This document shows, in pieces, positions 8,297 through 15,943 of a DNA stretch of 64,000 nucleotides (positions are counted from its first letter, which is position 1; each line of letters opens with the position of its first letter). The DNA lies in the IMG/VR virus record IMGVR_UViG_3300031951_021456, positions 183,933 to 247,932 of that record; one strand, written 5' to 3'. This DNA comes from a virus. Below the pieces are notes generated by a model. It searched no databases and was not told the origin of the DNA. It saw only the letters and a list, made by a program, of their open reading frames with translations. Position numbers and translations under genes: made by a program.

Positions 8297-9097
8297 TTAC
8301 ATATACTCTTCTTTAAAACATTCATATCCAGATAACCTAATAGTTTCCTCTCGCCACTTTCTATTTCTTTCTGGAATTTCGCGATAATGAATGTTAATTG
8401 GAATCATTTCAGAACCATCAATATCATTCATAGCATTCCAAAACAATTCATTAAACTTAGAGTCTTTTTTCTGCGTTGAAAATATTGCTAATTTCTTATT
8501 TGGGAACATTGATAGTGCTACAGATAGATCTTCAACAACGGTAGAACTAAAGAAAGCAAATTCGTCTAAAATTAAAAAGTCAAAAGATCTATAATCTTCA
8601 GAATCTCTCCGAGATGAGCAAAATTTAATTTTTGATCCATTTTCAAATGTTATTGAATTTGAATTAATTTCAGTAACCCAATCTTCAAAATATTTGTTAG
8701 TGTTTAAATCATCACAAAATTGCTTAGTAATATCTAATAGTCTTTTAGATTCACTGTAATTAAAACAAACAATTCCAACTTTAGATTTATCATTAAAAAT
8801 TGCATAATGAATAGCAGATATTAATGACAGGGTTGATTTTGTGGATTGTCTAGGCATTTTAAAAATTGTTTGCCTATTGCTGTTAATTGTATTTAACACA
8901 TATTTTTGATAAGGATCTAATTCAATCTTTTTACGTTTAATTGCATCATAGTTTAAAAATTTAAGACAATTAATTGCAAAAATATCTGGATGATCTTTAA
9001 ATATAAAATAGTTCTTTGTTGCACCAGGATTATGTTTAATGCTAGTTCCCGTTAAGGCTTTGATGAATAATTTGACGTTTTTAAATAGACTTTTCAT
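8297..9097 (-). CDS. Free-standing terminase large-subunit-like ATPase
   Basis: Resembles only the N-terminal ATPase half of T4 gp17-type packaging motors. Visible are an adenine-binding-type QKYVLNTINSNRQTIFKMPR, the Walker A position PRQSTKST, a Walker B FLILDEFAFF and a coupling-type segment AIFSTQKKDS. The chain stops at 266 aa (GYECFKEEYM), where a large terminase would continue into its nuclease domain. The P-loop glycine before the lysine is Thr (RQSTKS instead of RQxGKS). It could be a decayed terminase copy, a domestic ATPase or a packaging modulator; the frame is intact. Overlaps the next gene upstream by 17 bases. Confidence 0.78.
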   Translation of the reverse strand: MKSLFKNVKLFIKALTGTSIKHNPGATKNYFIFKDHPDIFAINCLKFLNYDAIKRKKIELDPYQKYVLNTINSNRQTIFKMPRQSTKSTLSLISAIHYAIFNDKSKVGIVCFNYSESKRLLDITKQFCDDLNTNKYFEDWVTEINSNSITFENGSKIKFCSSRRDSEDYRSFDFLILDEFAFFSSTVVEDLSVALSMFPNKKLAIFSTQKKDSKFNELFWNAMNDIDGSEMIPINIHYREIPERNRKWREETIRLSGYECFKEEYM

Positions 9098-9419
9098 TTT
9101 CGTATTTTTCTTTAAGATTTAAAAATAATTTATACTCTTTATTATTTTCAGTTTTAATTTCTTTATCAATACTATCATAGATAAAGTTATTCATTTTTTC
9201 TGATTCTATAAGTTCAACTATAACAATTTGTTCAGATAATTTTAGGCCACTTCTTTCATAATCTTTATAATCATTTAATTCCCCACCTAAGATATGACTA
9301 GCAGCATTTAAAACTGCATCTTTTAGCTGTCTCTCTCCATCATATATATCTAAATCATCAATAGATTCTAGACCTTCACCTAAAGTGTCTATAAAGACCA
9401 TATAACGTTTTTGTTCCAT
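9081..9419 (-). CDS. Hypothetical protein, 112 aa
   Basis: Not recognised. Starts MEQKRYMVFIDTLGEGL and ends in a lysine/glutamate-rich helix. Its 3' end overlaps the start of the terminase-like ATPase by 17 bases, so the two are probably expressed together. Confidence 0.68.
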   Translation of the reverse strand: MEQKRYMVFIDTLGEGLESIDDLDIYDGERQLKDAVLNAASHILGGELNDYKDYERSGLKLSEQIVIVELIESEKMNNFIYDSIDKEIKTENNKEYKLFLNLKEKYENEKSI

Positions 9420-9424
9420 ATTAA

Positions 9425-9452
9425 TTTTAATTTTCTTTAAATGTGGACAATT
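9425..9452. repeat. 28-bp direct repeat, copy 1
   Basis: A 28-base block is identical here and at 9672-9699. This copy covers the stop codon of the 9427-9810 gene and is read in a different frame from the internal copy. Confidence 0.85.
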
Positions 9453-9810
9453 TTTCTAATTTTGTTTGCAATTCAATAACTTGTTGTTCTAAAATTTCAA
9501 TTCTATCAACAACAGTTAATTCAGTTGCACCCTCTTCAGGTTCAATAAAACCAATATGATCAAGTATAAATTTAATCTGTTCATTTAATCTAGGTATTTC
9601 TAATATATTTCCCACCTTCAAAGCAAATTCACGGTTTGGTCTAAACTTTTTCTTTACGATTTCTATATCAGTTTTAATTTTCTTTAAATGTGGACAATTC
9701 TTTGGATCTATACATGATGAATCTGAGTTCTTATTTGTTTCTATATCATCAGGTGCATAACACCATCCGCAATCCCAATAATTACATATCATAGCTTTTA
9801 GTTGTCGCAT
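9427..9810 (-). CDS. Cys-rich N-terminal protein with coiled coil, 127 aa
   Basis: Not recognised as a family. The N terminus has six cysteines in a zinc-site-like layout (MICNYWDCGWCYAP, then SSCIDPKNCPH). The C-terminal 40 residues are a heptad-like coiled coil (VDRIEILEQQVIELQTKLEKL). An alternative start is the Met at residue 7. A 28-bp sequence occurs both inside the gene and at its end, a sign of local duplication. Overlaps the upstream paralog-family gene by 13 bases. Confidence 0.68.
   Translation of the reverse strand: MRQLKAMICNYWDCGWCYAPDDIETNKNSDSSCIDPKNCPHLKKIKTDIEIVKKKFRPNREFALKVGNILEIPRLNEQIKFILDHIGFIEPEEGATELTVVDRIEILEQQVIELQTKLEKLSTFKEN
9672..9699. repeat. 28-bp direct repeat, copy 2
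   Basis: Identical to 9425-9452, inside the same gene, encoding the CPHLKKIK part. Recombination between the copies would remove about 250 bp. Confidence 0.85.
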
Positions 9811-10238
9811 CCAATAAAGAGCTGTAAAACCGGTAATGTATAATTTAGCTCCACCAGTAATAGAGAACCCCCAATAAGCTCCTTAGTCGCCAAGAATGCC
9901 TTAAATGCAGCATCATTTAATGCATTATTTTTATGATATATTGTATTATATACTGCCTCTGAAGCGATATAAGCAAAACTATCTTTCATTTCCCCGTTAA
10001 TCATTATAACAGAAGGAATAATTGTTCTAATTTTAGTTAAATAACTGCACCTAGGCCCAATCATATAATTCTTTTCTTCATTAATAGATTTTAGACGTTT
10101 AATGGATAAAGTATCCAAGTAAATCCAGAAGTTCAATACATCTTTCCAATTGGGTCCTAGAAAACGTTCAGGGTACTCTAGAGCAGTTTGGTCATTTAAG
10201 AGATCTACAAATCTTTGATGTGTTGTAGAGATTTTCAT
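9798..10238 (-). CDS. NWKxVLNFW paralog family, copy 1 of 11 (146 aa)
   Basis: Unknown function. Contains the family N terminus (MKISTTHQRFVDLLNDQTAL, FLGPNWKDVLNFWIYLDTLS) and the C-terminal ELIGG...LNYTLPVLQL region in degenerate form; the usual LPLFLNL end is altered. The middle 50 residues are unlike the other copies. This is the only member on the reverse strand, lying between the Cys-rich gene and the DNA ligase with 4-base overlap to the latter. Confidence 0.82.
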   Translation of the reverse strand: MKISTTHQRFVDLLNDQTALEYPERFLGPNWKDVLNFWIYLDTLSIKRLKSINEEKNYMIGPRCSYLTKIRTIIPSVIMINGEMKDSFAYIASEAVYNTIYHKNNALNDAAFKAFLATKELIGGSLLLVELNYTLPVLQLFIGCDN

Positions 10239-11107
10239 AAATCATCCTCATGTCTGAAACCCAAAAACACTGCATGTCTTGGGAGATCCTTGACACCATG
10301 TTGAAAAAATTTATATTTTACATATTTACCAATATATTCTTCTTTATTGTTCCAAATTTCATCTCTCAGTTCGTCATTTAATCCAGAGCCTATTTTAATT
10401 ATTTGACCATCCTTATTTTTTGTAATAAGTTTGCCAGTTGTTTTAGCACCTATAAGACCCTCAATAGAAGTAGATCGCTTAATTCTACCAAAAGCATCCA
10501 ATTGAGCTTCATTCTCATTGTGCATTTTTTCCTCAATGTCAATAAGAATTGATTCTGCATCTTCAAATCTTTTAACTTTCAGAAGAATATTTTCATTAAC
10601 ACTTGATCTGCCAAACTTGTAAGTCCCATAAGGATCTCTTAGCATCATTCCTTCATAGCCATTGTTCAAATAGATTTCTTCTAGTTCATTTAATTGCTCT
10701 TGATTATAAATTGTAGTTCCATAAAGAATTTCATGATTAAGACTCTTAGGAATTAAAGGAAAGTTTAGAATTCTTAAGTAATATGGAAGAATTTCTGGTT
10801 CTAATGGATTCACATAATCAAATAACCAAACTTTAAAATCTGGCTCACCATCAATAGACATAACGGCAGATTGAGAATCTTGAAAGTTATTGCCTGAAGT
10901 TATTTCGCCATCAATTCCATCTGGCAATGTTTCTGAAAGAACTTTTTGAATGTATAGATTTCTTAAGGGTTTAAATGTTCTAGAAAGGGCAATTCCATCA
11001 ATCATGAGAAAACGAATGCCATCAATCTTTGGTGTTGCAATATATGGAAATTTAGCTTTCTCTGGGTTAAACTTTCCTGCAAGTAATGGCTTTTGAATTT
11101 TTGGCAT
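10235..11107 (-). CDS. ATP-dependent DNA ligase
   Basis: Seals nicks in duplex DNA using ATP. Motif I is ATPKIDGIRF near residue 25 (Lys adenylated), motif III-like GIDGEI near 66, motif IV GYEGMMLRDP near 150, motif V LLKVKRFED near 176. The remaining C-terminal 100 residues form the OB fold, including IKIGSGLNDELRDEIW. At 290 aa it is a compact phage ligase, shorter than T4 gp30 (487 aa) and more like small T7/bacterial-type enzymes. Likely joins Okazaki fragments with the replisome encoded to the right. No key residue is missing. Confidence 0.92.
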   Translation of the reverse strand: MPKIQKPLLAGKFNPEKAKFPYIATPKIDGIRFLMIDGIALSRTFKPLRNLYIQKVLSETLPDGIDGEITSGNNFQDSQSAVMSIDGEPDFKVWLFDYVNPLEPEILPYYLRILNFPLIPKSLNHEILYGTTIYNQEQLNELEEIYLNNGYEGMMLRDPYGTYKFGRSSVNENILLKVKRFEDAESILIDIEEKMHNENEAQLDAFGRIKRSTSIEGLIGAKTTGKLITKNKDGQIIKIGSGLNDELRDEIWNNKEEYIGKYVKYKFFQHGVKDLPRHAVFLGFRHEDDL

Positions 11108-11112
11108 TAGAG

Positions 11113-11598
11113 TTAAGTTTTTGATGAATTTTTATGGTATGATGGGTAATTTTTATTAAACCAGTCTTCAAAAAGAGATGTTGCTTTTTCTCTGGCTTCA
11201 TCTATTGAATTTGCCTTTAAACATACACTAAACCAATCTTCTGAATCTTTATAAATTTCATTTAATTTTTGACCACTATTAAGATAATTCCAAACTGTTA
11301 ATCCGCTTATTTGTCGTGCACATAAAAATTCATTAAGTTTTTGTAGATCTTTTTCTCTAATGAATGCTCTAAAATGCAGATCATCTTTATTAAAGGTTTC
11401 TGGTATAGTTGTATCGTTTATTGGCGCTTTAGTAATTTCAAATTTATGAATTGGACATGAAACAAAATCTCTCCATTTTTCTGCAGATTCTAAATCAAAG
11501 AAGAAATCAAAATCACTTATTTCAACCCAACCTTCAGCCATCGTGCTGTTAAGCAGTCCTTCACTATGAACAATATAAATGTAGTTTTGTGTGTTCAT
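11113..11598 (-). CDS. Hypothetical protein, 161 aa, tandem paralog A
   Basis: Not recognised. Clearly related to the neighbour 11601-12044: both share IYIVHSEG/IIYSVHYE at the start, DLESAEKWRDF near residue 35, QISGLTV/QISGIRV near 95, a Gly-Gln/Glu-x-L pattern, and end in AREKA..LFEDWFNKN. The pair arose by tandem duplication and has diverged widely. Confidence 0.72.
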   Translation of the reverse strand: MNTQNYIYIVHSEGLLNSTMAEGWVEISDFDFFFDLESAEKWRDFVSCPIHKFEITKAPINDTTIPETFNKDDLHFRAFIREKDLQKLNEFLCARQISGLTVWNYLNSGQKLNEIYKDSEDWFSVCLKANSIDEAREKATSLFEDWFNKNYPSYHKNSSKT

Positions 11599-11600
11599 TT

Positions 11601-12044
11601 TTAGTTATTTTTATTGAACCAGTCTTCAAACATAGTTATTGCTTTTTCTTTAGCTTTTTCTATTGAATTTGTTTTTGTGTATAAGTACAATTTTCTTCCC
11701 CATGTATAGACTTTATCTAGTTGTTCTCCACTTTCAAATATTCTTGAAACCCTTATACCGCTAATCTGATTCCATGAAATGGAATCTTGAATAAATTCTC
11801 TTGGATTTTTTACATTAACATTATTATCTTTTAAAAAAAGATATGCAGTATAGTAAAAATCATTTTTATCATACCACTCAGGGACTTGTTTATTATCTAT
11901 TTCTATTTTAGATTCATCAATTACATATTTAATATCTTCAAATGAAAGAAAATCTCTCCATTTTTCTGCAGATTCTAAATCGTCAAAAATATAATTTCCT
12001 ATACACTCATAGTGAACAGAATAAATGATGATTGAGGTGCTCAT
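11601..12044 (-). CDS. Hypothetical protein, 147 aa, tandem paralog B
   Basis: Not recognised. Second member of the tandem pair with 11113-11598 (shared DLESAEKWRDF and MFEDWFNKN). Two bases separate the genes. No catalytic motif is visible. Confidence 0.72.
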   Translation of the reverse strand: MSTSIIIYSVHYECIGNYIFDDLESAEKWRDFLSFEDIKYVIDESKIEIDNKQVPEWYDKNDFYYTAYLFLKDNNVNVKNPREFIQDSISWNQISGIRVSRIFESGEQLDKVYTWGRKLYLYTKTNSIEKAKEKAITMFEDWFNKNN

Positions 12045-12088
12045 TTGTTTGATGGGTTAAAGGTTTATTTGTTATATTTTTATATTAT

Positions 12089-12304
12089 TTACAATCCCAC
12101 AACATGATACATCTCGCCTTGAGCATTCTTAAACAAAACTTTTCCATTGTTTTTCTCTATATTTTTTGCCTCCTTGTATAAGGCAACTGCGCGGCGAAAA
12201 ATCTCTGCATGAGTGAGGCCAGTTGAATCACTGATGCTATCAAGCTGATCAGCTAACTCTTCTGGCATTTGAACATCAAAACGTAATCTATCAGTAATTG
12301 TCAT
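12089..12304 (-). CDS. Ribbon-helix-helix DNA-binding protein, 71 aa
   Basis: Compact CopG/Arc-type repressor: strand RLRFDVQMP, helix A EELADQLDSISDSTG, turn LT, helix B HAEIFRRAVALYKEAK, then a C-terminal strand. It is about half identical to 16784-17002 and to the C terminus of 7779-8204. It lies 400 bp from the divergent promoter region at 12.7 kb, so autoregulation of that region is a reasonable inference. Confidence 0.85.
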   Translation of the reverse strand: MTITDRLRFDVQMPEELADQLDSISDSTGLTHAEIFRRAVALYKEAKNIEKNNGKVLFKNAQGEMYHVVGL

Positions 12305-12312
12305 TTGTTTGG

Positions 12313-12654
12313 TTAATCAGATCTTTTAAGTTTTAATGGAGGTTTTCCGGTGGGTTTGTTAAAGTTTTCATGGTTAAAAGATGTTCGGGAATCTTTATCA
12401 TTCCTATTTACATCTTTCCAAAGTCTAGGCCTTTTTGATGATGTATCCTTTCTATTAAACTTTGTAGAATTTTCTTTCAATGATGGAATAATAACATACT
12501 CAACTATTCTATTAAAAAGGAACAGAATAATAACTACAGAAACTACTAGCCAAAGCCAAGGATTAATAAACAATAAAGCACTTGTCCCATAAAATACAAC
12601 AAGAATCAAAATTGAAATTAGAGTTAATTTAAGTTCTTTGATTATGTATTTCAT
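12313..12654 (-). CDS. Small membrane protein, 113 aa
   Basis: Two hydrophobic segments (about residues 9-28 and 31-50) make a hairpin, followed by a basic, Lys/Arg/Ser-rich cytoplasmic tail of about 55 residues. First gene of the leftward block: the sigma70-like promoter with -10 at 12708-12713 lies about 50 bases upstream. Function unknown. Confidence 0.7.
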   Translation of the reverse strand: MKYIIKELKLTLISILILVVFYGTSALLFINPWLWLVVSVVIILFLFNRIVEYVIIPSLKENSTKFNRKDTSSKRPRLWKDVNRNDKDSRTSFNHENFNKPTGKPPLKLKRSD

Positions 12655-12707
12655 TTTATTTAAACAGAATGAGCATAATAAGGGGAGTTTTTGGGGAACA
12701 TGGAACC

Positions 12708-12735
12708 ACTATACATGAGTTTCAAAATTTGTCAA
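12708..12735 (-). promoter_or_regulatory. Sigma70-like promoter for the leftward block
   Basis: Reverse strand TTGACA (12735-12730), 16-bp spacer ending CATG, TATAGT (12713-12708). Perfect -35 and a good -10. It faces away from the inverted-repeat segment and its -35 flank (GGTACTTGACA) is repeated at the right end of that segment. Confidence 0.8.
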
Positions 12736-12760
12736 GTACCTAAGGCGCTTATTAGCATTT

Positions 12761-12872
12761 CCTGACTTAGTATAAGTACCTATTGACAGACCTTCAATAA
12801 TCATGTACGCTCAGCTTTGTCAAAGATGATGCACGATAACTTAAGTGTCTTAAAGAACTTAAATACTCTTAA
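12761..12872. repeat. 112-bp inverted repeat, left arm
   Basis: Matches the reverse complement of 16319-16430 at 106 of 112 positions by direct comparison. All six mismatches fall in the spacer of the promoter inside the arm, while -35 TTGACA and -10 TACGCT are kept. The arms enclose 12.9-16.3 kb (tail-tube-like gene, uvsY, uvsW and small genes). Confidence 0.93.
12783..12811 (+). promoter_or_regulatory. Sigma70-like promoter reading into the uvsY-uvsW segment
   Basis: TTGACA 12783-12788, 17-bp spacer ending CATG, TACGCT 12806-12811, inside the left inverted-repeat arm. It would transcribe the AT-rich repeats and then 12996 onward. Confidence 0.72.
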
Positions 12873-12950
12873 AGATACTTAAGTTTTTTATATAACTTAA
12901 ATACTCTTAAGTAACTTAAAGAACTTAAATACTCTTAAAGATACTTAAGT
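12849..12950. repeat. AT-rich 36-bp direct repeats (iteron-like)
   Basis: A 36-base unit built from CTTAAAG/ACTTAAG words is repeated perfectly at 12849-12884 and 12915-12950, with a truncated 19-base copy at 12894-12912. The run continues into 12996. Very low G+C and location at the strand switch make it a candidate replication origin or regulator-binding array; neither is shown. Together with the promoters and inverted-repeat arm this fills the gene-free stretch 12655-12995. Confidence 0.8.
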
Positions 12951-12995
12951 AAGTTAAAGAACTTTAATAACTAATTAAAAACAAACTTAAATAAA

Positions 12996-13199
12996 ATGAA
13001 TAAACTTTCTCCTGAAGCACTTAAACAAAGATCATTCATTCTAAGTGCATTTACAAGATTAAAAATGTCTATTTCAACAAGTATCTATGAATTTGCAGAT
13101 TATAAAATTAAAACTGGATGGGCTCCATCTTTAAATGATTTAACTAAAGTAGATCAAGAAATTCTAGAAGAGTATATGAAGTTTATTAAAAATAAATAG
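12996..13199 (+). CDS. Hypothetical small protein, 67 aa
   Basis: Not recognised. Basic helical protein (LKQRSFILSAFTRLK...DQEILEEYMKFIKNK). First rightward gene after the repeat array. Its 3' end contains an AATAAATAG sequence that may double as a weak late promoter for the next gene. Confidence 0.65.
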   Translation: MNKLSPEALKQRSFILSAFTRLKMSISTSIYEFADYKIKTGWAPSLNDLTKVDQEILEEYMKFIKNK

Positions 13200-13219
13200 A
13201 GTAACTCAACTCTAATATA

Positions 13220-13774
13220 ATGACTGATTCTTGTTCTCCTATTGAAAATAGAAATTTTTTATCTCCAAACCAATTTAAATTAACAATCAAACGATGCCCA
13301 AAGGCATCGTTTTTTTCAAATTCTGGAAATATTCCTTCTTTAACTCTAGGAATTGCAAAACAATCAAACTACCTAAAGACTATCAGTCAACCTGGAGATA
13401 TGATAGATTTTCAAGACTTTATTTTCAAGTTTCTTGTAGATGAAGATTTAACAAATTATCTTGAAATACAAAATTGGATTAGAGGTCTTGGATATCCATT
13501 CAGTCTTCAACAAATTTACGATTTGCAAAAAGAAAGACCAGATCTTAAGACAAATATTACGAATCAATTGAATTTATTCTCAGATGGAACTCTTTCAATT
13601 CTTTCAAGCAATAATAAATCAAATTTTCAAGTAAGATTTTATGATTTATGGCCATATGATCTTTCTTCACTTCTATTTGATTCAACGAGCACAGATTCTC
13701 AATATTTTACAGCAGAGGTAAAAATGAAATATACATACTATGACATAAGAAATTCAAGTGGTGAACTTTTATGA
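13220..13774 (+). CDS. T4-like tail-tube-fold virion protein (gp3/gp54-like position)
   Basis: Structural protein. The pattern NQFKLTI...PKASFFSNSGNIPSLTLG, then FLVDEDLTNYLEIQNWI near residue 75 and a C-terminal VRFYDLWPYDLSSLLFD...YFTAEVKMKYTYYDI is that of tail-tube-like proteins in T4-like cyanophages. Immediately upstream of uvsY, where cyanophage maps usually place gp3, but sequence alone does not let me decide between gp3, gp54 or another tube-fold protein. Length (184 aa) suits all. It carries a perfect terminator hairpin in its coding sequence (13291-13316). Confidence 0.62.
   Translation: MTDSCSPIENRNFLSPNQFKLTIKRCPKASFFSNSGNIPSLTLGIAKQSNYLKTISQPGDMIDFQDFIFKFLVDEDLTNYLEIQNWIRGLGYPFSLQQIYDLQKERPDLKTNITNQLNLFSDGTLSILSSNNKSNFQVRFYDLWPYDLSSLLFDSTSTDSQYFTAEVKMKYTYYDIRNSSGELL
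13291..13316 (+). terminator. Intragenic intrinsic terminator
   Basis: ACGATGCC, loop CAAA, GGCATCGT, then six T. A perfect 8-bp stem with poly-U tail, located 71 bases inside the tail-tube-like gene, between the early promoter at 12806 and uvsY/uvsW. Confidence 0.75.
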
Positions 13775-14211
13775 AAATTCTTGATCTTCCCTCCATTCAA
13801 CAAATGTGGAAGGAAGATGCTAAAATTGATATTGACGATTTACACAACGAATCAGTAAAAATACCAGAACTCCATGCAAAATACTATGAAATTTATTCAA
13901 ATCTTTTACTTTTAAAGAAAAAGACCGAAGAAGATAAGAAACAAATCAGACATAAAAAATATGAATATTTTACAGGTAAAGCTGAACCAGAAGCATACAT
14001 TAAAGATCCATTAGATAAGAAAGTAAGAGATAAAGAGCATTTACAAAGTTGTCTTAATTCTGATGAAGAAATTTCAAGAATTAACATCAAGATTGAAATT
14101 TACGATGTGTCACTTGATTATATTCAAGACATCATTAAGATGATTCATAATCGCTCATTTCAAATTAAAAATAGTATTGAAGCAATAAGATTACTAGGAG
14201 ATTCTCACTAA
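13771..14211 (+). CDS. uvsY: UvsY recombination mediator
   Basis: Loads UvsX recombinase onto gp32-covered single strands. The 146-residue chain matches UvsY in length and plan: N-terminal WKEDAKIDIDDLHNES, helix with LHAKYYEIYSNLLLLKKK, the RHKKYEYFTGKAEPE block near residue 62, and C-terminal LDYIQDIIKMIHNRSFQIKNSIEAIRL. Overlaps the preceding virion gene by 4 bases and precedes uvsW, as in other T4-like phages. With UvsX (33.2 kb), UvsW and gp46/47 it makes a complete recombination set. Confidence 0.92.
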   Translation: MKILDLPSIQQMWKEDAKIDIDDLHNESVKIPELHAKYYEIYSNLLLLKKKTEEDKKQIRHKKYEYFTGKAEPEAYIKDPLDKKVRDKEHLQSCLNSDEEISRINIKIEIYDVSLDYIQDIIKMIHNRSFQIKNSIEAIRLLGDSH

Positions 14212-14237
14212 ATAGACACAACTAAGCATTTCTTATC

Positions 14238-15710
14238 ATGGCTGATGTTGTGATTGTTAAAAAGAATGAGGTTCACATCAAATTAAAATGTGAACCTCAT
14301 ATTTTATATGAATTGCATCCTTACTTTACATTTGAAGTAAATAGTGCAAAGTATATGAAAAAATATCGCAAAGGTTGGAATGGTCTTGTAACTTTACTGA
14401 GTGTTACAACTGGAGAAGTGTATGCAGGGCTTATTGATAGGGTTATTGCAAAATTAAAGGCTCTTGGTTATTCTTATGAGTTTGAGCATAGTAAGTATTA
14501 TGGCAGCCCATTTGAAGTTAATGAAGAGATAACAAAAGAAGGCTGTCAGGGGTTTTTAAAGGCTGTATGTAAGACATTAGATCCTTATGACTATCAAATC
14601 AATGCAGTATATGAGTGTTTAAGATATAATAGAAAGACAATTATTTCAGCAACTTCTTCTGGAAAAAGCTATATCATTTATGGTTTGATAAGATATCATA
14701 TTCTTAAACAAAGAAAATGTCTAGTTGTATTTCCAACAACTGGTCTAGTTAAGCAGATGTTTTCAGACTGGAAATCTTATGGATGGAATCCCGAGAACCA
14801 TTGTCATTTAATCTATGACGGTTCTGAGAAAAGAAATGATTTTGAAGTAACTCTTTCAACTTGGCAATCTTTAGATAATTGTCCTAAATCTTTTTTTGAA
14901 GAGTTTGATTGCATTATTGTAGATGAGTGTCATGGATGTAAGGCAAAAAGTCTTACAAACATCATGAAGAACTGTCATCAAGCAAAGTATCGTTATGGCT
15001 TTACTGGAACTCTTACTAATGGTGGTGAAGATTCAAAGACTCATGAATGGGTTATTTCAGGTTTATTTGGCCCATCTTATAAAGCAATAGGAACTAAAGA
15101 ACTCATTGAAAAAGGAAGAGCCTCGCAATTAGATATTCAATGTATTGTTCTTAAACATACTTCAAGATCTTTTGAATCTTATCAAGATGAAATTAAGTAT
15201 CTCATTGAGAACGAAAAGAGAAATAGATTCATTAAAAATCTTTCTCTTGACATTAAAGGAAATACTCTAATTCTTTTTGAAAGAGTTGAAACACATGGAC
15301 AGATTCTTTTTGACTTAATAAATAATGATGCAGACAATCATAAGATATATTTCGTTCATGGTGGAGTTGATACAGATGAACGGGAAGAGATAAGAAACAT
15401 TGTAGAGAGAGAAAATAATGCAATCATTGTTGCATCTTACGGAGTATTCAGTACAGGTATCTCAATCAAGAATCTACACAATCTTATCTTTGCTTCACCC
15501 TTTAAGTCTCGTATTAGAAATATGCAGAGTATTGGTAGATTATTAAGACTTAATCACAATAAAAAGGTTGCAAAGGTTTATGATCTTTCTGATGATATTT
15601 CATTTAATGATAGACCAAATTATACATTGAAGCATTTTATGGAAAGAGTTAAAAATTACAATGAAGAAGGATTTGATTATGACATTAAAACAATTAAACT
15701 AGGAGAATGA
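14238..15710 (+). CDS. uvsW: UvsW DNA/RNA helicase
   Basis: Superfamily 2 helicase that migrates branches and unwinds R-loops, shifting T4 from origin- to recombination-dependent replication. An N-terminal substrate-binding domain of about 110 residues precedes PYDYQINAVYECL (Q motif), ISATSSGKSYII (Walker A near 140), DECHG (motif II near 230), YGFTGTL (III), and the C-terminal RecA lobe with SYGVFSTGISIKNLHN and QSIGRLLRL (VI). 490 aa, close to T4's 502. A TAAATAG sequence about 30 bases upstream is a weak late-promoter candidate, in keeping with late expression in T4. Confidence 0.95.
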   Translation: MADVVIVKKNEVHIKLKCEPHILYELHPYFTFEVNSAKYMKKYRKGWNGLVTLLSVTTGEVYAGLIDRVIAKLKALGYSYEFEHSKYYGSPFEVNEEITKEGCQGFLKAVCKTLDPYDYQINAVYECLRYNRKTIISATSSGKSYIIYGLIRYHILKQRKCLVVFPTTGLVKQMFSDWKSYGWNPENHCHLIYDGSEKRNDFEVTLSTWQSLDNCPKSFFEEFDCIIVDECHGCKAKSLTNIMKNCHQAKYRYGFTGTLTNGGEDSKTHEWVISGLFGPSYKAIGTKELIEKGRASQLDIQCIVLKHTSRSFESYQDEIKYLIENEKRNRFIKNLSLDIKGNTLILFERVETHGQILFDLINNDADNHKIYFVHGGVDTDEREEIRNIVERENNAIIVASYGVFSTGISIKNLHNLIFASPFKSRIRNMQSIGRLLRLNHNKKVAKVYDLSDDISFNDRPNYTLKHFMERVKNYNEEGFDYDIKTIKLGE

Positions 15711-15943
15711 AATTGGAAAAAACTATTGACAGAATAAATGCTGAGAATAAAGCTTTAACTAAAACTGGAAATTTTACTATATGGACAACTCTTATTGGGG
15801 CTGTTTTACTAGGAGCTGTTCCTGGTATTCCTACATTTGTCCTCTTATTATATCCTATACTAGGATGTTCTATAACAGTCAATATTCTCAATAAAAGGCA
15901 TGATAACTCAATTGAAATTATGTCATTAGATAAAGATGGATGA
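15707..15943 (+). CDS. Small membrane protein, 78 aa
   Basis: Not recognised. One or two hydrophobic segments (about residues 24-58, WTTLIGAVLLGAVPGIP then FVLLLYPILGCSITV) between charged ends. Start overlaps the uvsW stop by 4 bases and its end overlaps the next gene, so it is translationally coupled on both sides. Confidence 0.7.
   Translation: MKLEKTIDRINAENKALTKTGNFTIWTTLIGAVLLGAVPGIPTFVLLLYPILGCSITVNILNKRHDNSIEIMSLDKDG

Noticed and set aside
8297-9097. Main large terminase gene of the phage
   Set aside because: Lacks the nuclease half, has an altered P-loop and is outside the late structural region; a full gp17 is expected elsewhere.
12849-12950. CRISPR-like repeat array
   Set aside because: Only two full units with AT-rich, partly repetitive spacing and no unique spacers of constant length; better described as iteron-like direct repeats.
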